A stretch of DNA of 64,000 nucleotides, taken from the NCBI GenBank assembly GCA_029582265.1, contig CM055826.1, positions 37,084,127 to 37,148,126 on the forward strand, written 5' to 3'. Made by a program: the position numbers and the translations under genes. Within the stretch, counting starts at the first letter, position 1; each line of letters starts with the position of its first letter. This DNA comes from Zoroaster sp. YZ-2022 (Eukaryota > Echinodermata > Asteroidea > Forcipulatida > Zoroasteridae). This document shows positions 20,801 to 30,879 of the stretch, piece by piece. Under the pieces are notes generated by a model. That model was given only the letters and a program-made list of their open reading frames with translations, was not told the DNA's origin and searched no databases.

Positions 20801-23800
20801 CCGAGAATCATGTGGCGTGTTTAGACGCTCTCCGATCCGCTGTCCAAAAAAAAATTGCGTGTACACACGGCCTCCGACACGAACTGGTTAATACTGCGGT
20901 TGCTAACACAAGCTATTCAGACATTGAACACTTTCCTAGGGAGTCAAGAAAACAAAAATTCTAGATGGTTATGATAATTTTAGTTATCAGCAAATTTATT
21001 TGCCCATAGATAACCATCGCAAATTTATCTTAAAGATGAATATGATGAAGAAACCAATGAATGAAATGAGTAGAATGTCTGTGTCACTGTTTTGGGGTTT
21101 TTCCATGGAAGACAACCATGGTTGGCAATACAACATTGACTGTGAAATGGTAAAAGAAGGGAGGGTTAACAATTCATGTCTAGGTTTGCTAGGAGTATAA
21201 ACCTTCTACAAGCTGTGACTAACCATACCTGGAAAGCGTCTCCTACTCCTTCACCAGATAATGCTGACGTTTCAAAGTAGTGAAAGCCGTGTTCGTCAGC
21301 CCACAGTCTCCCCTCTCCCTCCTCGACTTGCCGCTGGGTACCCCTGTCAATCTGGGGACAAAATGAAAATAAGTATGGATTTCTTCATGTATATCATCCT
21401 GTCAGAACCACAAGGTCGTATCTAAAAAATGCAACAAGGTCGTATGTGCAATAGTGCATAAATTTCTATACCCCCCGTACATTTAAACAATTGAGTGTAA
21501 CAAGGTCGTATCTTCTACAGGTTTTGCGTGTTCATCCTGGAACTCTGTAAAAAGATACGACCTTATTGCACTGAGCAAAATCCATGTCTGCAACAAGGTC
21601 GTAACTATGATACAACCTTGTTGCACTGAGCAAAATCCATGTCTGCAACAAGGTCGTAACTATGATACAACCTTGTTGCACTGAGCAAAATCCATGTGTG
21701 CAACAAGGTCGTAACTATGATACGACCTTGTTGCACTGATATGTAAGGAGTAAATTGTTGATGGAGAAAGGGGCAAATGGAACCCAACTGCCCAGCTTCT
21801 TAGTAGAAGGGTGTTGCTCTCATGGATATATCTGGTGCCAATCTAACTCAGATCCCACTTCTGACACTTGTAAGGACTAAGAATGGTTCAGATTTTATTC
21901 TGTGAAGACGAATGACAAAGACAGCCCAGACATACGTAGGCAGAGGGATCAGAGAACACTTCACTCGCCACATGGTGGTGCTGTCACCATGCCCCCGCCG
22001 TGTCAGCAGCTGCTCCTCCCCCCCCTACATTAAGGTCTAACAAAAGTGGTATGGTGGACACAGCTTTTTTTTTTCTCAAAATGTTCCTTTTGAAAAAAGT
22101 CTAATCTATTCTTGATGACACTTAACCCTAACCCCCTAGGCATTTTGGATAGGAACCAATCCCAAATCCTCAAAAATCCATCAACATGCAGTAAAAAGGT
22201 ACCCCTATTGTTGGACTTTGATGGAATTTGGTACACATGGCTACTTGCTCTATTCACTGGGCTATACTGTGGAGTACTGAATCCAACAAAAGCAGCCAGT
22301 GGAGTTTGATGGATTTGGTACACATAGCTACATGCTCTATTCACTGGGCTATACTGTGGAGTACTGAATCCAACAAAAGCAGCCGGTGGAGTTTGATGGA
22401 TTTGGTACACATGGCTACTTGCTCTATTCACTGGGCTATACTGTGGAGTACTGAATCCAACAAAAGCAGCCAGTGGAGTTTGATGGATTTGGTACACATA
22501 GCTACATGCTCTATTCACTGGGCTATACTGTGGAGTACCGAATCCAACAAAAGCAGCCGGTGGAGTTTGATGGATTTGGTACACATGGCTACTTGCTCTA
22601 TTCACTGGGCTATACTGTGGAGTACTGAATCCAACAAAAGCAGCCAGTGGAGTTTGATGGATTTGGTACACATGGCTACATGCTCTATTCACTGGGCTAT
22701 ACTGTGGAGTACTGAATCCAACAAAAGCAGCCGGTGGAGTTTGATGGATTTGGTACACATGGCTACTTGCTCTATTCACTGGGCTATACTGTGGAGTACT
22801 GAATCCAACAAAAGCAGCCAGTGGAGTTTGATGGATTTGGTACACATAGCTACATGCTCTATTCACTGGGCTATACTGTGGAGTACTGAATCCAACAAAA
22901 GCAGCCAGTGGAGTTTGATGGATTTGGTACACATGGCTACATGCTCTATTCACTGGGCTATACTGTGGAGTACTGAATCCAACAAAATCAGGCAAAAACC
23001 AGGAGAAGGATTATGGAGTAGTTAAGGTTAATATGCAACGTTACATTAAATTAAAGTGTGACTCTGACTCTACCACATCATATACCAAAAAGCCAAGAGA
23101 ATAACAGCTTGATTCTTAACTGACTAATAGAGTATAAACAAAAGAATCTAGATAGTTACACCATGTACAAATATACATTTAACCCTCCTATGCCCAGGCT
23201 GAAATTTGGCCCAGTAAGCACCGCACCCACAGACAGTCACTTGAGTATTTTTGGTTGTATTGCCAATTGTTCACACATATGTATAAGAGTGCTGGAGATA
23301 GTGGCAAAGTCAAACACACTTGTGTATGTCCTACATAAGTTATATGCAGAGTCACACAGAGCTGTGTATGTACTGCTTAAGTTAGCAGCAGACTCATATG
23401 AGTGGTTTTGGTTTGACCTCCTACCATAGCCACATGTACTTGCATTTATTTGAGTGCACTGCACAAAGTCAATGGGTTGGGAGTTACATACAAATTTTGA
23501 GTGTCTTTGATTGTTCAACCTATAGGAGGGTTAAGGGGAAGTTTTGTATTACATGTGTATGCATATTACGAGCTGCACTCTTCCACGGTCTACAAATCAA
23601 CAAATCTTTTTGGACAATGAGGGATTTTAACCCTCCTACTATAGCTGCACTTTAGTCGGAAGTTGCTATTGTGGTCAAAATCAGTCAACTGCCTGTTTTG
23701 ACTGTTGACCCAAATGTGCACACAGGGGCATTTTTGATTGGTTTTTACTGTCATTTTGACCACCCTGAACAATACCAGACAATGCTTTTTCCAGTCAAAA

Positions 23801-26738
23801 ACGGTCGACTCATTTAGACCAGTAAATGTACTTACTACACGTAAGGTTTGACAGTGTTTGACTTTTAAGTGCACTAGATATACACCTTGGCAAGTATATC
23901 AACATTTTGACCCTTGCAGTGACACCAAGGGTATATTTCTGACTATTACCTTATTAGCACAGACACAAAAGAAGACTTTCTCGATCTCAGATGGGTCACC
24001 GATCTCTTGCTTTATCTCTGCAAGCCACGCATCTAAAGACTCAAAACTCGGTCGGTTGCACACGTCATACACCAATAGCGCCCCCTGGGTGTCCTTATAA
24101 AACTCGTTTCTGACCTGTAAGAGAACCCATTGTACAGATGGAAGAATGCCTAGGAATTGTTTGCACCTGTAGATATAAATATAGATTTTTATTGAGATCA
24201 TAGAACTACTACCACCCCCCCCCTTAGGGGTCATGATATGAGTCCGTATCCGACTATTTCCGTTGTTTGTCAGTGTGACAATAATGTTTGTACAGGATAG
24301 CTAGCCATGTGGAGTGCCATGGTCGAGTGGTTTAGTGCATCGGATTTGTGTGCTGATGGCCGAGTCGTCAGAATGTGGGTTCGAATCCCAACCGCGACCA
24401 GGGTACTTTACCGTAATTGCTTCTCTCCACCCAGGTGTAAATGGGTACCTGTGAGGGCAGAGTTGGTTGTTGTGTTTGACTAGCCCATATGCGCTGAAAT
24501 GGCAGTAATTGAGCTGCGATGGTTTCAGGAATGATTTATGAGCCTGATGAGCAGGGGTAATAATGTCATGCGCCTTGGATATGTGCGCTATATAAGTCTA
24601 TATTATTATTATTATTTGTTTCAAGGTACCAAAAATTACTCTTTGGTCAGATTGGTGAAATGTTTTGAGAGACAGGATATTTTTTCAGATCCTTGGGACT
24701 CCTCCCCCCCCCCCCCCAATACACATACCTCAAAAAAGATCGGATGTCCGGCCATGTCAAATATATTCACTTTCACAGTACGATCCCTCACAACAAGTCT
24801 GTAAAACAGAACACGTTTATCTATACTAATAGCTTTCTCTCACGTGCTGCATCTCTTCGGAATTCCCTAACCCTCCTACTATAGCTGCACTTTAGTGGCA
24901 AGTAACTATTTGGTCAAAACCAGTCAACTGCCTGTTTTGACTGTTGACCCAAATGTGCACACAGGGGCATTTTTGAATGTTTTTTACTGTTATTTTGACC
25001 ACCCTCAACAATACAAGACAATGCTTTTGCCAGTCAAAAAACGGTCAACTCATTTTGACCTGTAAAGGTTTGACAGTGTTTGACTTTTCAGTCCACCGGA
25101 TATACCTTGGCAAGTAAAAACATTCTTTATCCAAGCATGCCCTAGTAAATTATTCATTAAAAAAGTACAACTCTAAACCAAAAATTACAGAATAATTTGA
25201 ATTCAGTGTTTGACTTTTCAGTCCACTAGATATACCTTGGCAAGTATCAACATTTTGACTGATTTTAACCCTTGCAGTCATAGAAGGCTTAATTACTCAT
25301 TATTTTTATCCAGATTTCTTGCTTTGCACAAATGTTGATAAAAACATTCTTTATCCAAGCATGCTCTGGTAAATTATTCATTAAAAAAGTACAAATCTAA
25401 ATTAAAAATTACAGAATAATTTGAATTCGCAAACATACATAATTTTATACCATTCTATTAACTGATAAACTTACTTTGTGACACCATAGTCAATGCCTAT
25501 TGTTGCAAGATACTTGTTGACAAATCTCTTCTCACAATATCTCTTAATAATACAGCTCTGGAAAAAAATAAAATTATATTTAAAATATATCAATTGTATT
25601 TCAATAGGTGGGTATGTCCTATCCAACCGCCACTTTTTCTCATTCAATATAACCAATAATGTGATCTTACCTTCCTAGAAAGGTGGAGAACATATGGATG
25701 ATGATGGACATATATACTTGGACAAAAACATGGCGCATATTACCGTGAATGTGTTTTACGCATATTACCGTGACTACAAGTAAGCTTTACGACGTTAATT
25801 TAATACTATTGCAATTACTAATGTTGACTTGTACCTTCTCTTTGAAAAACAAACAAACAATTCATCATTAATGTTAATTAAAATATTTACACAATAAATT
25901 ATTTTAGTCACACTTGGCATCATTTCACAAACTTGTTCACACAATGTTGGTTTTCAATGTAACGTTAATGTACAATTAAATAAAACTTAACATGAAAAAT
26001 GGGTAGAATGTTGTATCCGACCGCCACTTTTTCTTATTCAATATAACCAATAATGTAATCTTACCTACCTCGTTTGGTGGAGAACATATAGATGATGATG
26101 GACATATACTTCAAATTATTCCAGGATATTTATTTCATGTAAATTATGGCATTTTTTGTATGCGATGACTTCCTCAGTCATGTCAGTCTGATCTTGTCGA
26201 CTCACCCGTTAGTCACCAACACAACACAGTCATTGTACATGTGCAGTGGCAACTATAATAGGATCCTTCTATTTTCTGAAGGGGAGGATTTTTTTAGGAG
26301 GGAAATAAAGTCCGAAAACCATCACAAAAGATATTTTTCGCTTTCTGTACCCCCAAAAATTGATAGAATCGTTTTTCAACATGTTTAAGTGACTGGTTAG
26401 TGGTTGCAAAATTTAAAAAAAAAAAAAAAAAACCTTAACAAGTGGCGGTCGGATACGACATTCTTTCCTGAAAAATAAACATAAGCCTAACAGTTACACT
26501 TCAGTCAATATTAATTATTATGGGGAAATCATTTGTCAATGTCATCAATACTAAAATAGCCTAACTCACTGTTAATAAGTGTTATATAGTGTTAGGCCTA
26601 ACCATGGAGGAAGGAACACATCCTTCCTCCATGGCCTAATTAATGGTTAGTAGTTAGCCTACTCACTTTTCCAGTTTCAGCGTTTCCCATGCTGATTATC
26701 TTGACACGAATCGTCTTTTTTAGCCCATTGCTATCCAT
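14734..26738 (-). CDS. DNAJC27: DNAJC27 (RBJ), Rab-like GTPase with C-terminal J domain
   Basis: Seven exons on the minus strand give a complete 267-residue protein (human about 273): 26667-26738, 25475-25557, 24729-24798, 23950-24114, 21229-21351, 18382-18542, 14734-14863; phases agree at every joint. Residues 1-24 begin MDSNGLKKTIRVKIISMGNA; P-loop GNAETGKS spans exons 1-2; switch I TIGIDYG; G3 is DMAGHP, with His where most Rabs have Gln, as is usual for DNAJC27; G4 CANKID; G5 ETSA. The last exon has YRKMAVILHPDKS, the J-domain helix II with the HPD motif that stimulates Hsp70 ATPase. There is no C-terminal prenylation cysteine. The mammalian protein is reported to bind MEK and favour nuclear MEK/ERK. 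The ATG is the only start in exon 1 before the conserved beta-1 strand. Confidence 0.96.
14880..15330. other. T-rich DNAJC27 intron, no clear feature
   Basis: Strongly T-rich on the plus strand (simple TTTATTT sequence), then a short GTGCGGCAGCAGGTC patch and (AAT)4. Nothing coding. Confidence 0.5.
15460..15780 (+). pseudogene. Possible non-LTR retrotransposon RT tail fragments
   Basis: Two overlapping-frame stretches read like the last residues of a non-LTR polyprotein: PTCCISLEFLAWCMFPF / HAASLWNSLPGACFPSSYDL and a repeat CLVHVSLHPTIY. The block GCCTGGTGCATGTTTCCCTT occurs twice about 120 bp apart. Broken and short. Confidence 0.4.
15925..17523 (+). mobile_element. piggyBac element, internally deleted, TTAA both sides
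   Basis: TTAA at 15921-15924 and 17524-17527. Ends CCCTTTCAATACC and, inverted, GGTATTAAAAGGG. Subterminal GTCGACTTTTGTCGAC palindromes at the left. Contains the transposase N-terminus at 16170-16547. This supports assigning the other TTAA-flanked families here to piggyBac. Confidence 0.9.
16170..16547 (+). pseudogene. piggyBac transposase N-terminal fragment
   Basis: The frame opens MLLDELFADSDSENDSNDSE, the acidic, Ser-rich leader common in piggyBac transposases, passes through an Arg/Gly-rich stretch and reaches WKETADFVPQPPPFTGTPGP, which matches the W....F...P.FTG.PG entry to the DDE domain. After residue 112 it loses similarity and stops; the catalytic Asp residues are missing. A CQICQ stretch in another frame and an SLNETFTQAES tail just after could be the deleted-in C-terminus. 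Non-functional remnant. Confidence 0.85.
17524..17971 (+). mobile_element. TTAA element whose end is amplified six times (42-bp units)
   Basis: From 17524 to about 17767 there are six units of TTAACCCTAATCTCC...GGCTAGGAACCTTCC. Each of the first units carries its own TTAA or a near copy. The rest (AATCCTCCAAAATCCATCAG ... GCACTTATGGCC) matches 4372-4632 and 37670-37905, ending GTTAGGG at TTAA 17972-17975. Confidence 0.88.
17976..18218. mobile_element. Family D MITE (CCAGTTCGCGTCGG), TTAA both sides
   Basis: TTAA at 17972-17975 and 18219-18222; perfect inverted ends CCAGTTCGCGTCGG / CCGACGCGAACTGG. Relatives at 20633-20887 and 42036-42648. Confidence 0.9.
18382..18542 (-). CDS. DNAJC27: DNAJC27 exon 6 (GTPase end, start of J domain)
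   Basis: ELFNGLVTAYENGGRAVRIQ then GYTKEQVETIQRLKNSRNDY and ERLGLRQGAS. Acceptor tttttgttgacag, donor AA|GTAAGT. Confidence 0.94.
18590..19625. repeat. Left copy of a tandem duplication, carrying an insertion
   Basis: Outside the 18629-19210 insertion this is the same about 455-bp sequence as 20050-20507 (AATATAAGATAAGATTGCAT ... AAGCTACAAGTTTTACCTAT). Includes a copy of the 9080-9310 MITE. Confidence 0.85.
18629..19210. mobile_element. Inverted-repeat element TGTGACCCGCTCTACGAAAA, 582 bp
   Basis: TGTGACCCGCTCTACGAAAA...GGGTATTA at the left is mirrored at the right (TAATACCC...TAGAGCGGGTCACA). The matching position in the right duplicate (about 20092) is empty. A related element is 45462-46446. 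No transposase; superfamily unknown. Confidence 0.88.
19626..20050. repeat. Second copy of the TATTATGATCAGTGAACG repeat
   Basis: Same as 11073-11480; lies exactly between the two tandem duplicate copies. Confidence 0.8.
20050..20507. repeat. Right copy of the tandem duplication (empty site)
   Basis: Close match to 18590-19625 without the 582-bp insertion. Confidence 0.85.
20633..20887. mobile_element. Family D MITE, TTAA both sides
   Basis: TTAA at 20629-20632 and 20888-20891; ends CCAGTTCGCACCGGG / TCCGACACGAACTGG. Confidence 0.88.
21229..21351 (-). CDS. DNAJC27: DNAJC27 exon 5 (G4 Asp, G5 ETSA)
   Basis: Forty-one codons, IDRGTQRQVEEGEGRLWADE ... FHYFETSALSGEGVGDAFQ; supplies the Asp of NKxD and the ETSA motif. 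Acceptor gtccccag, donor GTATGG. Confidence 0.94.
21405..21745. repeat. Hairpin array: 55-bp units with 14-bp perfect stems
   Basis: Three consecutive 55-bp units plus a fourth hairpin, each with GCAACAAGGTCGTA, a 7-nt loop ACTATGA and TACAACCTTGTTGC or TACGACCTTGTTGC, joined by ACTGAGCAAAATCCATGT. Isolated half-sites (AACAAGGTCGTA) extend left to 21405. It is in a DNAJC27 intron just upstream (in transcript terms) of exon 5. Confidence 0.85.
22126..23021 (-). mobile_element. TTAA-flanked element with 87-bp array, inverted copy
   Basis: TTAA at 22122-22125 and 23022-23025; begins CCCTAACCCCCTAGGCATT and ends GGATTATGGAGTAG, the reverse complement of 5134-6120. Nine 87-bp units, largely alternating between two variants (ACACATAGCTACATGC and ACACATGGCTACTTGC), so the real period is partly 174 bp. 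Long frames on both strands are artefacts. Confidence 0.9.
23183..23530. mobile_element. Family B MITE (CCCTCCTATGCCCAGGC), TTAA both sides
   Basis: TTAA at 23179-23182 and 23531-23534; ends CCCTCCTATGCC / CTATAGGAGGG. Inverted second copy at 47024-47403. Confidence 0.88.
23631..23932. mobile_element. Family A MITE, left TTAA intact
   Basis: Left TTAA 23627-23630 and CCCTCCTACTATAGC; the right end is decayed just before DNAJC27 exon 4. Confidence 0.8.
23950..24114 (-). CDS. DNAJC27: DNAJC27 exon 4 (switch II to NK)
   Basis: VRNEFYKDTQGALLVYDVCN ... SLDAWLAEIKQEI ... VFFCVCANK, 55 codons. Acceptor tctcttacag, donor GTAATA. Confidence 0.96.
24310..24616 (+). mobile_element. SINE, forward, with internal deletion
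   Basis: GGAGTGCCATGGTCGAGTGG head, GGTTCGAATCCC B box, then a deletion removing the TCCTTGAGCAAGACAC block, 3' (ATT)n tail at 24602-24616. Confidence 0.87.
24729..24798 (-). CDS. DNAJC27: DNAJC27 exon 3 (DMAGHP)
   Basis: LVVRDRTVKVNIFDMAGHP ... FFE. Too short for a free ORF. Acceptor gttttacag, donor GTATGT. Confidence 0.93.
24871..25290. mobile_element. Family A MITE with internal duplication
   Basis: Starts CCCTCCTACTATAGCTG, ends near GTCATAGAAGG. A foreign block at about 25118-25206 is repeated just outside at 25340-25430 (both have CATTCTTTATCCAAGCATGC), so the element was split and partly duplicated. Confidence 0.75.
25475..25557 (-). CDS. DNAJC27: DNAJC27 exon 2 (switch I)
   Basis: SCIIKRYCEKRFVNKYLATI then GIDYGVT; near identical to vertebrate DNAJC27. 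Acceptor ttttttccag, donor AA|GTAAGT. Confidence 0.96.
25607..25740. mobile_element. Truncated copy of the TATCCGACCGCCACTT element
   Basis: Left end only: GTCCTATCCAACCGCCACTT through GGTGGAGAACATATGG, as in 26001-26468. Confidence 0.75.
26001..26468. mobile_element. Inverted-repeat element (TATCCGACCGCCACTT), complete
   Basis: GGGTAGAATGTTGTATCCGA...CCGCCACTT at the left mirrors AAGTGGCGGTCGGATACGAC...ATTCTTTCC at the right. A second copy, 48751-50225, is split by a Mutator-like element. No ORF of note. Confidence 0.88.
26667..26738 (-). CDS. DNAJC27: DNAJC27 exon 1 (start, P-loop)
   Basis: Start codon in ATTATGG; 24 codons ending GNAETGK, with the Ser of GKS in exon 2. Donor GTGAGT. Confidence 0.93.
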
Positions 26739-27350
26739 AATTAATCGTCCAGTCGTTCTTATACAGTCTTACAGTGATGTGTCTGTGTATTTATGTTGCT
26801 GAAAATCACCATCTAATGTCTTCTGTTTTTTATCGTAATCATGATTTTTTTCACAGATTTGTCAAACTCGCAGTCGTACTCGTCGTAGTAAAATAGTAGT
26901 ATAACGTAACCAACGTTAGAGTAGACAGCAAATGAGCAATGCCAATGGCCAGGCAAAGTTGTACATTTCCCGTCTCAACGCTCCCTAAACACCATTGTAA
27001 TGTTGAAAGTTGAGCTCAAATTGTACAGATAATTGTCTTCCAAGTTTCGTAAAACAAGACGAAGTATTTTTTTTTAAATGTTTCTCTTATATTTTAATAT
27101 TTTTATAACACTTAACAGTTTTGACAAGTTAACTGCTGGTTGTCGTTCATTGTTTATCTTTCGCAGCCATGTTCTCGTATGCACATTCCAGAGAGAGATA
27201 GATATAAGCGGGATTGTGATTGGTTAATGCTCAGGAAGGAAAATTAACGGTTCATTGGATTGGATAATATTGCCAGAGAGAAGTTAATTTATATCGTGGT
27301 GGCCTGGCCTGGACGGACGACCCCATACGTCACACACACTTCTACCACAC
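26739..27350. other. DNAJC27 5' UTR and promoter region
   Basis: Sequence upstream of the DNAJC27 start (minus strand). No repeat family recognised in 26760-27300; no clear TATA box. The hnRNP gene's 3' end lies beyond the following array in the same orientation. Confidence 0.45.
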
Positions 27351-27669
27351 ATACGGGTTTGCCGACTGCAAATGTATCGTGTTTACAAACACGTTTTATT
27401 TGTTTGTTGTAAGTCGTTTATAAGCTGCGGTTTTACAAAGTGTCCATGATGGGGGGGAAAAACCAAGTTAATTTGTCTGGTTATATTAGAGTTGTGTCGG
27501 TAAATTTACCAGCAAAATTTGTTTGCGCCCCCCAACTCTGACGTCAGTCGGGAAATTGGCTCCACCCTCCCCCAAAGAAAATGTCTTCGCTACGCCCCTG
27601 GTTACGCAAGCATCCTAATGTTACTGGTATTTTTTATCCAATGACGTACTAGCCTTTCTGAATATGTGC

Positions 27670-30600
27670 TTGGGTCAGTGGACACTGTTTATTGCTCCAT
27701 GCATGCAGGGAGGGTCCCTGGCCATGTACATGTATCACAGATTAGAAACACATGTGTGCATACATGTCATGTGCTTGCTTTACTACTGAAGGATTTTGGA
27801 GGATTCAGGTTATGTGTAAGCAATTCGACCTAGGGAGTTAGGAAGGATTCAGGTTATGTGTAAGCAAGTGGGCCTAGGGAGTTAGGAAGGATTCAGGTTA
27901 TGTGTAAGCAAGTGGGCCTAGGGAGTTAGGAAGGATTCAGGTTATGTGTAAGCAAGTGGGCCTAGGGAGTTTTCAGGTTATGTGTAAGCAAGTGGGCCTA
28001 GGGAGTTAGGGAGGATTCAGGTTATGTGTAAGCAAGTGGGCCTAGGGAGTTTTCAGGTTATGTGTAAGCAAGTGGGCCTAGGGAGTTAGGGAGGATTCAG
28101 GTTATGTGTAAGCAAGTGGGCCTAGGGAGTTAGGGAGGATTCAGGTTATGTGTAAGCAAGTGGGCCTAGGGAGTTAGGAAGGATTCAGGTTATGTGTAAG
28201 CAAGTGGGCCTAGGGAGTTAGGGAGGATTCAGGTTATGTAAGCAAGTGCCTAGGGAGTTAGGGAGGATTCAGGTTATGTGTAAGCAAGTGGGCCTAGGGA
28301 GTTAGGGAGGATTCAGGTTATGTGTAAGCAAGTGGGCCTAGGGAGTTAGGGAGGATTCAGGTTATGTGTAAGCAAGTGGGCCTAGGGAGTTAGGGAGGAT
28401 TCAGGTTATGTGTAAGCAAGTGGGCCTAGGGAGTTAGGGAGGATTCAGGTTATGTGTAAGTAAGTGGGCCTAGGGAGTTAGGAAGGATTCAGGTTATGTG
28501 TAAGCAAGTGGGCCTAGGGAGTTAGGGAGGATTCAGGTTATGTGTAAGCAAGTGGGCCTAGGGAGTTAGGGAGGATTCAGGTTACGTGTAAGCAAGTGGG
28601 CCTAGGGAGTTAGGGAGGATTCAGGTTACGTGTAAGCAATGGGCCTAGGGAGTTAGGGAGGATTCAGGTTACGTGTGGCAAGTGGGCCTAGGGAGTTAGG
28701 GAGGATTCAGGTTACGTGTAAGCAAGTGGGCCTAGGGAGTTAGGTAGGATTCAGGTTACGTGTAAGCAAGTGGGCCTAGGGAGTTAGGGAGGATTCAGGT
28801 TACGTGTAAGCAAGTGGGCCTAGGGAGTTAGGGAGGATTCAGGTTACGTGTAAGCAAGTGGGCCTAGGGAGTTAGGGAGGATTCAGGTTACGTGTAGCAA
28901 GTGGGCCTAGGGAGTTAGGGAGGATGCAGGTTATTAAGCAAGTGGGCCTAGGGAGTTAGGGAGGATTCAGGTTACGTGTAAGCAAGTGGGCCTAGGGAGT
29001 TAGGGAGGATTCAGGTTACGTGTAAGCAAGTGGGCCTAGGGAGTTAGGGAGGATTCAGGTTACGTGTAAGCAAGTGGGCCTAGGGAGTTAGGGAGGATTC
29101 AGGTTACGTGTAAGCAAGTGGGCCTAGGGAGTTAGGGAGGATTCAGGTTATGTGTAAGCAAGTGGGCCTAGGGAGTTAGGGAGGATTCAGGTTATGTAAG
29201 CAGGGGCCTAGGGAGTTAGGAAGGATTCAGGTTATGTGTAAGCAAGTGGGCCTAGGGAGATAGGAAGGATTCAGGTTATGTGTAAGCAAGTGGGCCTAGG
29301 GAGTTAGGGAGGATTCAGGTTACGTGTAAGCAAGTGGGCCTAGGGAGTTAGGAAGGATTCAGGTTATGTGTAAGCAAGTGGGCCTAGGGAGTTAGGAAGG
29401 ATTCAGGTTACGTGTAAGTAAATGGGCCTAGGGAGTTAGGGAGGATTCAGGTTACGTGTAAGCAAGTGGGCCTAGGGAGTTAGGGAGGATTCAGGTTACG
29501 TGTAAGCAAGTGGGCCTAGGGAGTTAGGGAGGATTCAGGTTACGTGTAAGTAAATGGGCCTAGGGAGTTAGGGAGGATTCAGGTTACGTGTAAGCAAGTG
29601 GGCCTAGGGAGTTAGGGAGGATTCAGGTTACGTGTAAGCAAGTGGGCCTAGGGAGTTAGGGAGGATTCAGGTTACGTGTAAGCAAGTGGGCCTAGGGAGT
29701 TAGGGAGGATTCAGGTTACGTGTAAGCAAGTGGGCCTAGGGAGTTAGGGAGGATTCAGGTTACGTGTAAGCAAGTGGGCCTAGGGAGTTAGGGAGGATTC
29801 AGGTTACGTGTAAGCAAGTGGGCCTAGGGAGTTAGGGAGGATTCAGGTTATGTGTAAGCAAGTGGGCCTAGGGAGTTAGGGAGGATTCAGGTTATGTGTA
29901 AGCAAGTGGGCCTAGGGAGTTAGGGAGGATTCAGGTTATGTGTAAGCAAGTGGGCCTAGGGAGTTAGGGAGGATTCAGGTTATGTGTAAGCAAGTGGGCC
30001 TAGGGAGTTAGGGAGGATTCAGGTTATGTGTAAGCAAGTGGGCCTAGGGAGTTAGGGAGGATTCAGGTTATGTGTAAGCAAGTGGGCCTAGGGAGTTAGG
30101 GAGGATTCAGGTTATGTGTGCAAGTGGGCCTAGGGAGTTAGGGAGGATTCAGGTTATGTGTAAGCAAGTGGGCCTAGGGAGTTAGGGAGGATCTCAGGTT
30201 ATGTGCAAGTGGGCCTAGGGAGTTAGGGAGGATTCAGGTTATGTGTAAGCAAGTGGGCCTAGGGAGTTAGGGAGGATTCAGGTTATGTGTAAGCAAGGGG
30301 CCTAGGGAGTTAGGGAGGATTCAGGTTATGTGTAAAGGGCCTAGGGATTTTGGAGGATTCAGGTTATGTGTAAGCAAGTGGGCCTAGGGAGTTAGGGAGG
30401 ATTCAGGTTATGTGTAAGCAAGTGGGCCTAGGGAGTTAGGGAGGATTCAGGTTATGTGTAAGCAAGTGGGCCTAGGGAGTTAGGGAGGATTCAGGTTATG
30501 TGTAAGCAAGTGGGCCTAGGGAGTTAGGAAGGATTCAGGTTATGTGTAAGCAAGTGGGCCTAGGGAGTTAGGAAGGATTCAGGTTATGTGTAAGCAAGTG

Positions 30601-30875
30601 GGCCTAGGGAGTTAGGTAGGATTCAGGGTATGTGTAAGCAAATGGGCCTAGGGAGTTAGGAAGGATTCAGGTTATGTGTAAGCAAATGGGCCTAGGGAGT
30701 TAGGAAGGATTCAGGTTATGTGTAAGCAAATGGGCCTAGGGAGTTAGGAAGGATTCAGGTTATGTGTAAGCAAGTGGGCCTAGGGAGTTAGGAAGGATTC
30801 AGGTTATGTGTAAGCAAGTGGGCCTAGGGAGTTAGGAAGGATTCAGGTTATGTGTAAGCAAGTGGGCCTAGGGAG
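27670..30875 (-). repeat. 44-bp minisatellite, about 70 units, grown from a transposon end
   Basis: The left flank (27670-27800) is the body of the TTAA MITE family seen at 1875-2178, inverted. From about 27784 its terminal segment GGATTCAGGTTATGTGTAAG...CAAGTGGGCCTAGGGAGTTA...GGGA is repeated to 30875. Unit 44 bp, with occasional 30-42 bp deletions. TACGTG variants are concentrated in 28585-29120 and 29300-29830, TATGTG elsewhere; AAATGGGCC variants cluster at 30630-30740. Confidence 0.97.
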
Positions 30876-30879
30876 ACAT

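Noticed and set aside
23899..24234. DNAJC27 starting at MTPKGGGGSSSM
   Set aside because: Intron sequence upstream of exon 4; the splice acceptor at 24115 and exons 1-3 explain the true N-terminus.
27784..30875. CRISPR-like regular repeats
   Set aside because: Units are contiguous without spacers and the genome is eukaryotic.
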